Source of the DNA: Gnetum montanum
Lineage: Eukaryota; Streptophyta; Gnetopsida; Gnetales; Gnetaceae
Direction of reading: 5' to 3'
Length of the DNA: 64,000 nucleotides
Assembly (NCBI GenBank): GCA_015680685.1
Contig: MNCI01022534.1
Location: forward strand, 237,853 to 301,852
Within the stretch, counting starts at the first letter, position 1, and each line of letters starts with the position of its first letter. The notes below the pieces were generated by a model that saw nothing but the letters and a program-made list of their open reading frames with translations, was not told the DNA's origin and ran no database searches. This document shows, piece by piece, positions 54,596-64,000 of the stretch. Made by a program: the position numbers and the translations under genes.

Positions 54596-55867
54596 TGTTG
54601 GCGACCGTTTAGGACGCAACCGCCAACGAGTGTCCTCGAACAGGATTTAGGTGCTTACTAGTCTCTGGCAACACCAAGGCCCAGATACCTCCAAATAGAC
54701 TCAGTAGTTAATGTGAGTATGTGTGTGTGATGTTGCGGTGTGCAGTTGTGAAAAATGAAACGATTGCATTGTGTGTAAGCTAAAAATGACTTATCTTAAA
54801 GAGATTTAGCCAACTTTGCCAAGTACTATGAGTTGTTGGGAGTTCCTATTTTGTTCAATTGCCTAGTCTATGTGGTCCTTATAATACCTACTTGTAACAA
54901 ATAAAATTTTGCAAAAACATTTAAGCACAACTCCACGAATCTACTTCTAATTTTCCCCAGAGAAAGAGATAGTTCCACAAGAAAACTAGAAATAAAGCAA
55001 GATTCAATGGAAATAGAAAGGAAAGAAAGCAGATTTGTGTAAAGATATCAAATATTTAAACAAGGTAAAATGATACGAGTAAACACTTCACAATAAAGCT
55101 ATCCCCAAATTCAATAACTACGGATTTTTCAAACTTCCAAGGCTCAAATAAGCAATTTCTTCAAGACAATCCTACTACGTTACCAAAAAATTGTTGCATA
55201 AACTATCACGTACGAGACTCCATTTTGGCTAGATAATGGATGTCAACAATTGCATTCAACAGAACCTTCAAAAGACTTGACAATTTCTGATTGAAATACA
55301 ACAGAGATTCACTTTAAAGATAAAAAGAAGCTATTATGGTCCCATCAAAATACCAAAGATTTTCTGAACCCTGTTGACTATTGAATCATTCAATGGCATG
55401 ACTACAAGCAGAGGCTTTCTTACAATGATCTCAATAGCAATTCTTATACATTGCACAATAACCAAATTCACTACTAAAATGCTCTTAAGGCTTTCAAAAA
55501 CAAGTGCTCCTATGGCAAAATTTTAACAGAAATTTTCTATCGGGCAACAAGAACAATAAGAGCAATCTAAAAATCCCAAAATTACTTGCCAAAGATGATA
55601 CTATCTAAACCACTAGCTAAACAATTTAAATAAAATAAAAAAAATAAGCATAACTCATAGGACTATGACAAAGAGGCTGAAATCTTTTCTTTAGCAAGTC
55701 ATCTTACAAGCAATCTTTCACGATTTGTAACCCCAAGTGTCTCCAAGTGTGTGATCCAACAATGAAACCCCTTTTCTTCTAACCCCTGAAGCCTTTTTAT
55801 AGGTTTCAAAAGGTAGTTACATTCTAAAATATCTTAGCTAACTTTTCTCCCAAGTAAGGAAGTTAAT

Positions 55868-55916
55868 TACTTGCCCAACAAGTTAGGAGACCTTACTTGC
55901 CCAAAAAATTAGGTAA
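55868..55916. repeat. Two copies of the LTR tandem unit in the solo LTR
   Basis: 'acttgcccaacaagttaggaga' followed by a degraded second copy. This corresponds to the four-copy arrays at 19959 and 27066. Homology to element E fades after this point. Confidence 0.7.
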
Positions 55917-56663
55917 GTTACAAAACTTTTGGGTGGTTGTAACCACCATAGAGATAAAAAAGCTGCAGCTAACAAGTGTCCCATTTAATTGACAAGTGGT
56001 CACCATGGAGACAAAAAAGCTATAGTTGACAAGTGGCCTTTTTAATTACCAAGTGTCTTCATGGTAATCAAAATTAAAATTAGCTACAAATATCATAGTT
56101 GTAACTATCATAGGAAGTTACAACTTCCATATGAATAAAAGGGATAATAGTCAAATGTCTCTTTGTCCCTAAATAATAGGTGTTTGTTGTTTTTCTAAAA
56201 GAAAATCTCATTATCACTGAAAATTATACCACTTGCTAACATCCAACAACTGAAGTAGAGAAGGAAAGAGGTCCAACAAATGATGCAGGTGTGGCATGCC
56301 TTAGGAATTAACAAATTTGCAGTAACAACAAAGCTCACATGAGGATGTTCATGACTCGTTAGTTGCAGGAGTGGAACTAGTGGGGACCACAGGAGATGAT
56401 GGTGGTGTCGTTAGGGCTTGATGCAGGCCATGAATTTTATTCACTTGAAGCATTGTTCTGTGTTCATATTCCTCTCACGAGAACCTACACTTATTTTATT
56501 TGCTTGAGCTGGGCAAGGCCGAGCAACATGTGGTTGAGAGCATCAGGCGCATAGAGGAAGGGACTTTGATCAGAAGGCAAGCTCAGATTGCGATGCTCGA
56601 TACGTTGATGCTTCTTCATCATAAATCTGTCCATCAAGAATTGTAGAGCATTTTTCAACACTC
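55917..56663. other. Solo-LTR interior without firm assignment
   Basis: The AT-rich part to about 56220 contains an imperfect repeat ('accatagagataaaaaagct' near 55946 and 'accatggagacaaaaaagct' near 56003). From about 56230 the sequence becomes GC-richer. The plus strand at 56490-56640 has 'ELGKAEQHVVESIRRIEEGT' and 'AQIAMLDTLMLLHHK', possibly another captured coding piece whose family I do not recognise. Confidence 0.35.
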
Positions 56664-57107
56664 TCAAATTTTGACGTTCTCGGGGTCACCAGGGAAGCGC
56701 ACGAGGGCACGGGTGGAAAAAACCCTAATGATGGGGGCAAGGTCATGGAGGCGATGTTGCACAACAACAATAATGGCATTCCATGCCTCATTGGAAACCT
56801 CAGCATCATCAAGGAGGTGCAACAGAATTTTTAATGGAAAGAGGCAGGTGCGGAATCTGACGACCTTGCTAGCCGTGTCTATGCAGAAGAGAAGAACACT
56901 GAAGAATTCCTCCAGAAACGTGTCGCACTCGTCATTGACGCTAAAATGGTCCTCTTTTCCTATTAATCTACATGAATTACTGATAATTGTGATCAGAAGA
57001 TCAGAGATAAAACTGTCATCTCCGAGGACATTGACATACAGAGCAACTCCAAGGCTTCTCATACTGTTAGGGACATGATCATGAGGCTGCTCAATAGCCG
57101 TGATCAT
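56664..57107 (-). pseudogene. CAP-G: Condensin subunit CAP-G gene fragment in solo LTR
   Basis: A 147-codon open frame on the minus strand. It has 'CDTFLEEFFSVLLF', 'VVRFRTCLFPLKILLHL', 'DDAEVSNEAWNAII', 'APIIRVFSTRALVRFPGDPE', matching the HEAT-repeat N-terminal region of plant condensin I subunit 3 (CAP-G: CDxFLExFL, RFRxCQxIxEI, VSNExWxxVIxCM, PxIRxFAVRALxRF). In the cell CAP-G helps compact mitotic chromosomes. Here it is an isolated fragment, about 15% of the full protein, on the same strand as the oxidoreductase fragment next to it. Confidence 0.8.
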
Positions 57108-57136
57108 TGAAAAGAACTATATCCTCTACATTGGAT

Positions 57137-57982
57137 CTACTTCTGGTCACGTATAAAATTTAGGAAAACCATTATCCCACTTGTTTCTTTGTATTCATCA
57201 TGCAGAGCATTCAAATCAAAGAATGTCCAACCAGTGGAATCATCAAAACCAAAGCAAGTGTTACTTGGCTTTGCAATGTTCACCTTCTTTTCAAGCCATA
57301 GTCTTACAGCAAGCACATCAACTGCCCCCAAATTTAGGACATTAACAAATTCCTCCCTTTGCTGCAGAATTGGGTTGTTTTGAATGATTCATTTCAATAC
57401 TATAATACTAATAGCTAGTACAACAGCTTTGGCTAAGAAATTCTCTATTCCGCAAACTACTTTTGATATATTTCCATTGGTTTCATCAATTACAAAGTCA
57501 GTTACTCTTTTATTGGACAGAAAATGACACCATTTTGTCTTTAGGAGATGAACCCAAGGTCTGAAAATTTTCTCATGAACCATTCCACAATAGCAAAGAA
57601 CATCAAAATCTTGTTGATGCGCAATAATGAAGTAGTAAAACATTCCCAATGTTGTAGCTGCACTACATTGCTCCCTTGGAGAAAACAGTCCAACAAGAAG
57701 CATTGGGTTCAAAGAATCCTCGTAAACCCTCTTAGAGTAACCAAACTGCTTGAACAATTCCCTTTCAATTAATTTATCATACTTTTTCCAAGCATTATCA
57801 TTGTTATCAAAATCAATCACTGAATACATCAATGGAAGTGAAGTTAAATGATCTTGTAAGGGTAGATGTTTGAATTGCGGATAGACAAATGAGCCCAGAG
57901 GACTGGGAAAACGAGGGAGATGTTGAAATATTGGTGATTCAACCTCAAGTCTGTTAGGTGAATACTGAGCTGAAGAGACCAA
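57137..57982 (-). pseudogene. FAD/NAD(P)-binding oxidoreductase fragment in solo LTR
   Basis: The minus strand reads almost open (197 codons, 57982-57389, then 64 codons after one stop at about 57388). Blocks: 'PSPLGSFVYPQFKHLPLQD', 'DRLTSLPLM'-type text, 'SVIDFDNNDNAWKKYD', 'ELFKQFGYSKRVYED', 'EQCSAATTLGMFYYFIIAHQ', 'NISKVVCGIENFLAKAVVLA', 'REEFVNVLNLGAVDVLAVRL', 'GWTFFDLNALHDEYK'. This fits a plant plastid-type amine-oxidase/phytoene-desaturase-like FAD oxidoreductase. The FAD-binding N-terminus and the C-terminus are missing. The blocks follow one another without introns, which suggests that an RNA copy was captured. Confidence 0.75.
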
Positions 57983-58094
57983 TTAGTGAAAGGATGTAAG
58001 CCTAGTTCTTACGTGAGAGAAAATATATTATGGTATGGATACCAAAAATTATGAATCGCAACCTGTTCCATGAAATGGCAGAAATGTGCCAACA

Positions 58095-58460
58095 CTTTTG
58101 AGATTCATACGGATGCCAGTGAGAATGCAATTTGGGGCATCTTGCTACAGGAAGGTCATCCTATCGCTTATGAAAGCTGAAAGCTGAATCAAGTAGAGCA
58201 GAGGTGGCTAGTCCATGAAAAGGAAACATTCGCTGTTGTCCATTCCTTGAGAGCATAGAGACACTACTTGCTGGGAAGTCATGTCCTCATAAAGATAGAT
58301 AATCTAGCCACTAGCTACTTGATGAATCAAATGAAGCTTAAGCCCAAATAGGCTCAATGGTTTGCTATGTTGTCTGAATTTGATTTACAATTGACTTATC
58401 GTCCTAGGAAGGAGAACATGGTGGCAGATGCATTGAGTCGCCGTCCTCAACCTACCTCTC
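58095..58460 (+). pseudogene. RNase H of element F
   Basis: Resumes after the solo LTR: 'FEIHTDASENAIWGILLQEG' (catalytic Asp), 'HPIAYES', 'VEQRWLVHEKETFAVVHSL', 'HVLIKIDNLATSYLMNQ' and 'LTYRPRKENMVADALSRRPQ'. Typical gypsy RNase H, two or three stops. Confidence 0.88.
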
Positions 58461-58499
58461 AGCTCTTTTCCATCATTGGGCCACAAACTTCACACGTTC

Positions 58500-59720
58500 A
58501 ATGTGACGAAGTGTTGTAGGCTAGAATTCAAGATGGTTTGAAAAGGAACCCCCATATCATTGATTTAATGAAGCTATTAGAAACTAGGTGAGCACACCAG
58601 TTCAAAATGAGGGATGGACTGCTTTGGTTTCGGGACAATCAGATATGCATTCCAGATTGGGATGGCCTATGCAAGGAGATCATCCAAGAATTCCATGACA
58701 CACAGTGGGTAGGGCACCCTAGACAGCAAAGGACCTTGGCTCTCATTGAGAGAACCTTCTTCTAGCCAAAAATATATCAAGATGTGATTGCTTATATCTA
58801 GAAGTGTCTAGTGTGCTAGCAGGATAAGGGCTCTACGGAGTGTCTGGGTGGTCTTCAACTACCCTTGGAAATCCCTCCATTTCCATGGGCTACAGTGTCT
58901 ATGTACTTCATCATGGGATTGCCAAATATTCAGGGCTTCAGCAGCATTATTGTTGTGGTGGAAACATTCTCTAAATTTACCATATTCATTCCCTATCCAT
59001 CACAATGTTCAGCTGAGGACACGGCAACATACTATTTTGACAGGGTAGTTCAATATTTTGGGTTACCCATGAGCATCATTTCCGACCGAGATCCATGCTT
59101 CACACGTGCTTTCTGGAGAGCACTATTTGGCATGATGGGTACCACCCTCAAATTTTCAATGAGCTTTCATCCGTAGATCGATGGGTAGACGAAACGGATG
59201 AATCGGGTACTTGAAGAGTACCTTCGTCACTATGTGCATAGTGACCAAAAGAACTAGCCATTTCTATTAGGGATTGCCCAGCTAAGCTATAACATCCAAA
59301 AGTCCTCAGTTGCTAGGTTTTCTCCTATAGAACTAGTAATGGGGAGGCAGCCCATTACCCCTCATATGGTCTCCCCCTCATTGCAGGGTCAGCATCCCAT
59401 AGCGGATGAATTCTTGAAGAGGTGGTCTGAAAATGTTGATACAACAAAGTATCATCTAGAGAGGGCAGTGCAATGAATGAAAAAATATGCTGATTAAAAA
59501 CACTAGCCTCATGAATTCAAGGTGGGAGATTGGGTCCTCCTAAATTTGGACCCACATCAGTTTAAACCGAAACAGGGAACTACCTCCAAGCTAATGAGGC
59601 AGTATGATGGTCCCTTCTGGATCATCGATAAAATTAACCCTGTGACATATAAGCTTTAGCTACTGATCAATATGGACCAAGTCCATCTAGTTTTTCATGT
59701 CAACATGCTGAATTCGTTGC
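58500..59720 (+). pseudogene. Integrase of element F
   Basis: N-terminal zinc region 'IQEFHDTQWVGHPRQQRTLA' with 'KCLVC.Q' (58690-58830), core 'WATVSMYFIMGLPNIQGFSS' (catalytic Asp changed to Tyr in the usual MDFI), 'SIIVVVETFSKFTIFIP', 'MSIISDRDPCFTRAFWRALF' (second Asp kept), 'RMNRVLEEYLRHYV', 'ARFSPIELVMGRQPITP', and the C-terminal GPY/F block 'LMRQYDGPFWIIDKI' (about 59600). Followed by the chromodomain. Inactive. Confidence 0.88.
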
Positions 59721-59782
59721 CAGATGGTTTCCCATATCTGAAGAGAAGCCTCTCGATCAAATAGTGACCTTGTATACAATCT

Positions 59783-59989
59783 ATGCAAGGGAAGATAGCA
59801 GAATGCATCCAGAACTTTCGGACCACTGGCCATGGGGCAGATTTGAAAGTGGAGTTCCTTGTCCACTGGAAACATCGTCCTGACTCAGATGATAGCTGGG
59901 AACCACTACAGCACTTTAGGTCCCAGGAAAACCTAATCCTGGACTTCTATAGGGAGCAAGAAATTGAGCTCCCACCTTGGCTGCTCTAA
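59783..59989 (+). pseudogene. Chromodomain at integrase C-terminus of element F
   Basis: A 68-codon frame: 'GADLKVEFLVHWKHRPDSDD', 'SWEPLQHFRSQENLILDFYR', matching the chromodomain core (xFLVxWKxxPxxxxTWEPxxxL). Chromodomains of this type are the hallmark of chromoviruses and guide integration to marked chromatin. Stop at 59989, followed by non-coding 3' sequence. Confidence 0.88.
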
Positions 59990-60582
59990 TGATAGATGGA
60001 GAAACCTCCCATGTGAAAAAAAATTGGAAGAGGTGCAACATGTGATGCCTTATAGGATTCAAGAGTGAATTCCTATGGGAGTCAGCCTCAAATGGGGGAG
60101 GAATGTGCCTGGAGCCATTCAAAGTGCTCTATAGGCGATGGGGCTCAGGTTTCAAAGAGTGATGAACATGAGACCCCTAGATCTTTGGATCAAACAAGTC
60201 AGAGGATGCCCTGGAACTCATGGATCCCTAGGTAGGTGTGTTCTATCATGTTTCTATGATAGATCACTTGATATCCTCCCATAGCTTGGCATTGTAGGCT
60301 AGGTATGGAAGGAAGGATAGTCCAAGTCTTGAGGAGTGATCCTCTTGAATTGGGTGTCAGATGCTAGGATGAGTCCATATCCTAGGTAAACAGTCGAGTT
60401 CAACGAAAATTCTTTACGACCTTAGGCCCTAGTAGTTGGACCTTCTAGAATCAAAGATCCCTTCGAATTTGACTTAGAATAGCATGGGCATACTTCCCCA
60501 GAATTGACAGAATTCTCCCTTGGTTTTGATGTAGCAGCCTCATGGGTTACCCAGGCCATGCTTCGAGATCATCGCTCATTTT
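59990..60582 (+). other. 3' non-coding region of element F
   Basis: About 590 bp between chromodomain and polypurine tract without a significant frame; the expected 3' UTR of the element. Confidence 0.6.
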
Positions 60583-60596
60583 AAGTGGGGGAGAAT
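60583..60596 (+). other. Polypurine tract of element F
   Basis: AAGTGGGGGAGAA directly in front of the 3' LTR. Confidence 0.85.
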
Positions 60597-61160
60597 TTTG
60601 AGAGAGGTAGTAGAGTTGGAGTTGGCCTGCTACTTCCCCCATGGTTTGGGGGCCATGGGGGCACAAGGGGACCTTCACTCCTTATGTCTTCGGAACCATA
60701 CTAGCATGGCAGTTCCATGCATTAGTAAGAGGAGGCTACAACCTACCTCATTGCCCCACTCAGTAGGACCTTTCCTAGGAGGGTTGCGTAGTTCAACTCT
60801 GCATTGGGGTGTTTTTACCAGGTGTGTCATGGGACGTACTATGGGATGTTGTGTGCGCTCCTTGGAACATGACACCAACTACCAGCATGCGGTGATGAAT
60901 CTGGAGGGTTCAGTTGGTAGTTTCTGTGGTGTCCACGTGAGTGGAGCAAGGGAGTGTTATCTAGCTTATTAGTGTATTGCAAATATTTTTTATGAAACAC
61001 TGCTCAGGAGACATGCTAACACTAACACATTGTTTGTTGGCATGTGTTTCAGGCTTGTTGATTGTTGAGGCGTATTCCTCTTGAGTTTTGTCCCGATTTA
61101 GAATCTTCTTGGGAAACTCTTGGGGTGTCGAAGATCATGCTCAAGGAAAACATTGTTACA
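60597..61160 (+). repeat. 3' LTR of element F
   Basis: Starts TTTGAGAGAGG (one change from TGTGAG) and ends CATTGTTACA, 564 bp, the same length as the 5' LTR. Followed by the ATCTA duplication. Confidence 0.92.
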
Positions 61161-61545
61161 ATCTATCTAATTTTAGATTGAGAAAAACTCTATTACACCA
61201 TCACAAAATCTTAGGTTGCATCCTCATGCACGATGATGTTGTGACACTATGCAAGAATAATGTGAACGTGTTGGAGAGAGTGAGCCAATGGTGGAACTAG
61301 ATCGAGAACAACATGCTTCACTCCTCAGATGTTGTTTCCAAGGCTACGTTCAAGGATGTAGGGCATCTTTTCTAGGAATTCAACATGAAGTGCATGAGCT
61401 ACCTCATTGATGATAAACTAGTGTTGTCAAAGAATTTTCTAGCGATCAGATCAGATCGAACTAGATTGTGGACATGGCCAATTTTGTGTGGTCGAAGCAG
61501 AACATTCTCATTGCATGTGTTGTCATTTCAAAATCCTTGAAAAAC
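61161..61545 (+). pseudogene. TPLATE: TPLATE gene fragment, right part
   Basis: The plus strand has 'ILGCILMHDDVVTLCKNNVN', 'VLERVSQWWN', 'NNMLHSSDVVSKATFKDVGH', 'KLVLSKNFLAIRS' and, after a shift, 'VDMANFVWSKQNIL'. These match consecutive parts of the TPLATE N-terminal region (TLGCILARDDLVTLCENN, VSNWWARIGQNMLDKSD, LFQEFDSKRMSRL, LAIRSKWVSSMVDLVW). TPLATE works in clathrin-mediated endocytosis at the plasma membrane. Stops, a frameshift and truncation show a pseudogene fragment; no introns are visible in this stretch. Confidence 0.85.
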
Positions 61546-61554
61546 TAGGAATAT

Positions 61555-62603
61555 AAAATGTCTTTTCCAACTCTAAAACAAAACCACTACTTAAAACTAA
61601 TTTTCATGTTTCGACTACCTCCACATGTCAGTGCATCTTATTGCCTGAATAGATGCATGAATCACTTCCTACTAGCTTCCTTAGGTTTTTCACCCCAACA
61701 AGGAATTGGTAACATGGATTATAGAACCAGAATCAATCTACCATGTGTGATGGCCAACATCAACCATATTAGATTCAAAACAAACAAGTGAGAGTTGAGT
61801 ACCTTTATTTAAGCCATTTCTGATATTTAGAACAATCCTTCTTTATGTCCCCTTTCTTTTTGCAGAAAAAACATCTAGATTCCTTCTTAATATTAGCTTG
61901 TGTAGGTAATTTGACCTTTCACTTGCCTTTGGCTTATCCTTTATTCTTTCTGTGTGTAGCTAGATGCACACTCTCTTTCACTTCCATAGTAAGTCTTCCC
62001 TCTTCTTGCACACACATGGTTATTAGTTCATTAATTGACCATTTATCCTTATGTGTGTTATAAGAAATATTAAAGTATTCATACTATAGTGGAAGAGTGT
62101 TTAAGATGTAGTGCACAAGAAAAGATTCTGGCATCTCAACCTCAAGTGTTTTGAGTTGAGCTGCTATATCTCTCATTTGCATGATGTGCTCATGCACATC
62201 ATGAATTTCAGTGAGCTTCATGGATGAGAACTCCATTATCAAGGTGCTAGCTAACACCTTTTTTGATGACTCAAATTTTTTATCAATGGCATTTAACAAA
62301 GTGCACACATTGTTATACTATTCTAGTGAATCATGCGTACCAACTGAGATCTTGATTTTTATGAACATGACATAGAGGCAATTAGATCGCTCCTATTTTT
62401 CATAATTACCAATATCATCTGAATGGCTAATTGTTGTAACATTAGGTGGTTCATATTTATGGATAGCATAATCAATGTCCATCTAGCCTAAATAAAGAAT
62501 AATTCTCTCCTTCCACACCTTATAATTATCACCCTTTAATTCAGGAATGTCACATTTAAAATCAAAGTAGCTTACAAGTTGTATAAATGCATAATCAAAC
62601 ATT
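61555..62603 (-). pseudogene. Ty1/copia gag and protease start
   Basis: Minus strand from about 62603: 'LKGDNYKVWKERIILYLG', 'MDIDYAIHKYEPP', 'KIKISVGTHDSLE', 'LNAIDKKFESSKKVLASTLI', 'VHYILNTLPL', then 'YNTHKDKWSINELITMCVQE', zinc knuckle start 'CFFCKKKG', and a protease block 'LVCFESNMVDVGHHTW.IDSGS' with the Asp-Ser-Gly. This is the gag (UBN2-type) and protease of a plant copia element. Truncated at about 61555 against the TPLATE fragment; integrase and RT are absent. Confidence 0.85.
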
Positions 62604-63653
62604 ATTATGTCATTAAAATTGAGGTTAAAATATCATAATACATGTTTACCAATGTAAATCATAAAAAATATGAATCAAATGACATAAAATTTCCTATGGG
62701 CTAAATTTTAATTCAAACATATTCATATATCCTTATGATGAAACTATTAAATTATATTCCTTTTCTTAATCCTTATGGATAAATTAAGAAAAAGAATTTA
62801 ACATATCATCTTAATTAATCATATTAAATACAATAAAAAATATTTTGGGATAAATTTTATCATATTACATATGATTAATCACAATTTTTAATGTTGTGTA
62901 CCATATGTGATAAAAAAGCTCTTAGTACATAATTTTGCATAATTAAAGATGTTGTGGCTACTCTCTAATTATACAAAATTATATAGATCACTTGTTATAA
63001 TTTATATGTAGAAAATGATGCATACATATACAAAAATATCCATAAAATTGATAAATTACAAAATTCAACATGGTATAAACATAATTCATTCAATTATTCT
63101 AACCCAAGGTGCCCAGGTGGAGGCCAAAGCACTAAAAGAAAGTCCTATAGAATGACACTAATTCATTGGCCAACATGAAAAAATACCAAAAATCATAATA
63201 ACAATGATGAATGCTAGATATTCTAGCTAGAATAAAAAAATGCATACATAATTCACAAAATCTAGCTATGCGCCAAGGGAATAAATATTTGTTAGCCTTA
63301 AGACCACTCAAGTTAAACCAAATCATGCTCAACCTTTGAAAACATTTACATAATGATAGACTATTGTAGGCCAACAATGTAGATAGCATATTGTCACATG
63401 AAGAAAACATTGCAGATAGCACAACCAAACCAGCTCTCCAAAACAATAAAAGAAAATATCCTCATTACCATAGTAGTAATGGTTTCTATTTTCTAGTTCT
63501 ACGGTGCGCAAGAATGCAACAAAATGTGAGAGTGAAATCTCTTTCACTAGGTAGAAACCAGAAGTAAGTGATCTTTTTCAAAATACAAAGCATAGAAATA
63601 TTTAAAAAAATGTTATTTCCAGATTGCACCATCATCAAAAAATGCATCAAGAC
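62604..63653. other. AT-rich stretch, no gene recognised
   Basis: Very AT-rich to 63080, probably including the 5' leader of the copia remnant, although no PBS (TGGTATCAGAGC or similar) or LTR edge can be seen. 63086-63653 has short frames only, none with a recognisable domain. Confidence 0.4.
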
Positions 63654-64000
63654 TGATGAGTGGCGAGGTACCCCTACACTCAACCATTCGAAACGAGCGT
63701 ACACGCGCGATCCGGTCGAACTCTGCAGACTAAATGCCTTAACGCCACAAGAAACACTTGGGGTTAATCGTTCGTTGTCTTCCCAGGCTTGCTTGTATGT
63801 GTCACGGTGTATGGTTAAGCAAGTCTGAGGTATGTGATTTTTTTGGGTATTTTCGGCTTTCTTCTATGCTATCAGGAGAAGGGTTGAGAAAACTAAACTA
63901 ACTCTAACTAAGATCTAAGTCTAAATTAACTAGCGTCAGCATCCGTTCCCACTTGCCGGACACACCCTGAACTATGCAACTGCAGCTTACCAAACGCTAA
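63654..64000 (-). repeat. Partial LTR of the A/B family at window end
   Basis: Starts TGATGAGTGGCGAGGTACCC as the LTRs of element A do at 4002 and 11881, so on the minus strand this is the LTR 3' end of an element extending beyond the window. It keeps many CpG sites that read TpG or CpA in element A, which suggests a younger or less mutated copy. Confidence 0.82.

Larger units (their letters stand above)
54596..58094 (-). mobile_element. Solo LTR of an E-related family with different cargo
   Basis: A 3,499-bp unit starting TGTTGGCG and ending GCCAACA, flanked by a perfect CTTTT duplication (54591-54595 and 58095-58099). Its first 1.3 kb is close to 18691-20040 and its last ~40 bp to the other end of the E LTRs. 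The middle differs entirely and carries fragments of CAP-G and an FAD oxidoreductase. There is no internal region, PBS or polypurine tract, hence a solo LTR formed by LTR-LTR recombination. The orientation is inferred from E. Confidence 0.85.
50849..61160 (+). mobile_element. Element F: chromovirus (Ty3/gypsy with chromodomain)
   Basis: LTRs of 564 bp (50849-51412 and 60597-61160) flanked by a perfect 5-bp duplication ATCTA (50844-50848 and 61161-61165). Between them: an initiator-tRNA-Met PBS, gag, protease, RT, RNase H, integrase with a C-terminal chromodomain, and a polypurine tract. The original length was about 6.8 kb; the rest is a 3.5-kb solo LTR inserted at 54596-58094. Stops occur in all domains, so it is inactive. 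Confidence 0.93.

Noticed and set aside
56671-57078. Plus-strand open frame of 135 codons
   Set aside because: It is the complement of the CAP-G fragment, which gives a recognisable protein; the plus frame does not.
57389-57982. An intact oxidoreductase gene because of the 197-codon open frame
   Set aside because: The N-terminal FAD-binding region and C-terminus are missing, a stop splits it from the next block, and it lies within a solo LTR with a perfect target duplication.

Overview
The window looks like intergenic DNA of a large, repeat-filled plant genome. The clues are plant-type gene fragments (LRR receptor kinase, PPR protein, TPLATE, a plant-type condensin CAP-G), plant LTR-retrotransposon lineages (Ty3/gypsy with archaeal-type RNase H, a chromovirus, Ty1/copia), L1-like LINEs, low GC and strong nesting. 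A conifer or other gymnosperm is my best guess, but the sequence does not prove it. I see no intact host gene, rRNA, tRNA or CRISPR. Every coding region carries stops or frameshifts.

Layout. 1-2212: gypsy and LINE debris on the minus strand, repeated in inverse orientation at 31695-33505. 2213-4001: AT-rich sequence with short degenerate repeats. 4002-12703: element A (minus), an LTR element with gag and an extra 3' ORF (called ORFx here) but no pol. 12704-13287: the 3' end of an LRR receptor kinase pseudogene whose remainder lies at 29182-31430. Between the two parts sit element B (13288-18472, plus, same family as A) and element E (18691-29181, minus, LTRs of about 3.4 kb).

31695-34155: second LINE/gypsy composite. 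34155-41587: element C (plus), a decayed gypsy with gag, PR, RT, RNase H and INT, ending in an LTR of the A/B type. 41588-49084: element D (plus), gag/PR remnants plus ORFx and a 3' LTR. 49085-50290: LINE endonuclease fragment (minus). 50700-50848 and 61161-61545: a TPLATE gene fragment split by element F (50849-61160, plus), a chromovirus with 564-bp LTRs and a perfect ATCTA target duplication. F is itself interrupted by a solo LTR (54596-58094) with a perfect CTTTT duplication. 61555-62603: copia gag/PR (minus). 63654-64000: start of another A-type LTR.

Two things stand out. First, the A/B/D family carries, downstream of gag, what looks like a separate transcription unit: a promoter-like block with GATATC palindromes and a TATA box resembling the LTR promoter, then a short 5'UTR intron with a TACTAAC branch point, then ORFx of about 930 codons ending in a conserved PPGTT tail. 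Second, the LTRs of E and its solo relative share their ends but carry different host-gene fragments between them: HSP70 plus PPR in one, CAP-G plus an FAD oxidoreductase in the other. E also has its archaeal-type RNase H between protease and reverse transcriptase.
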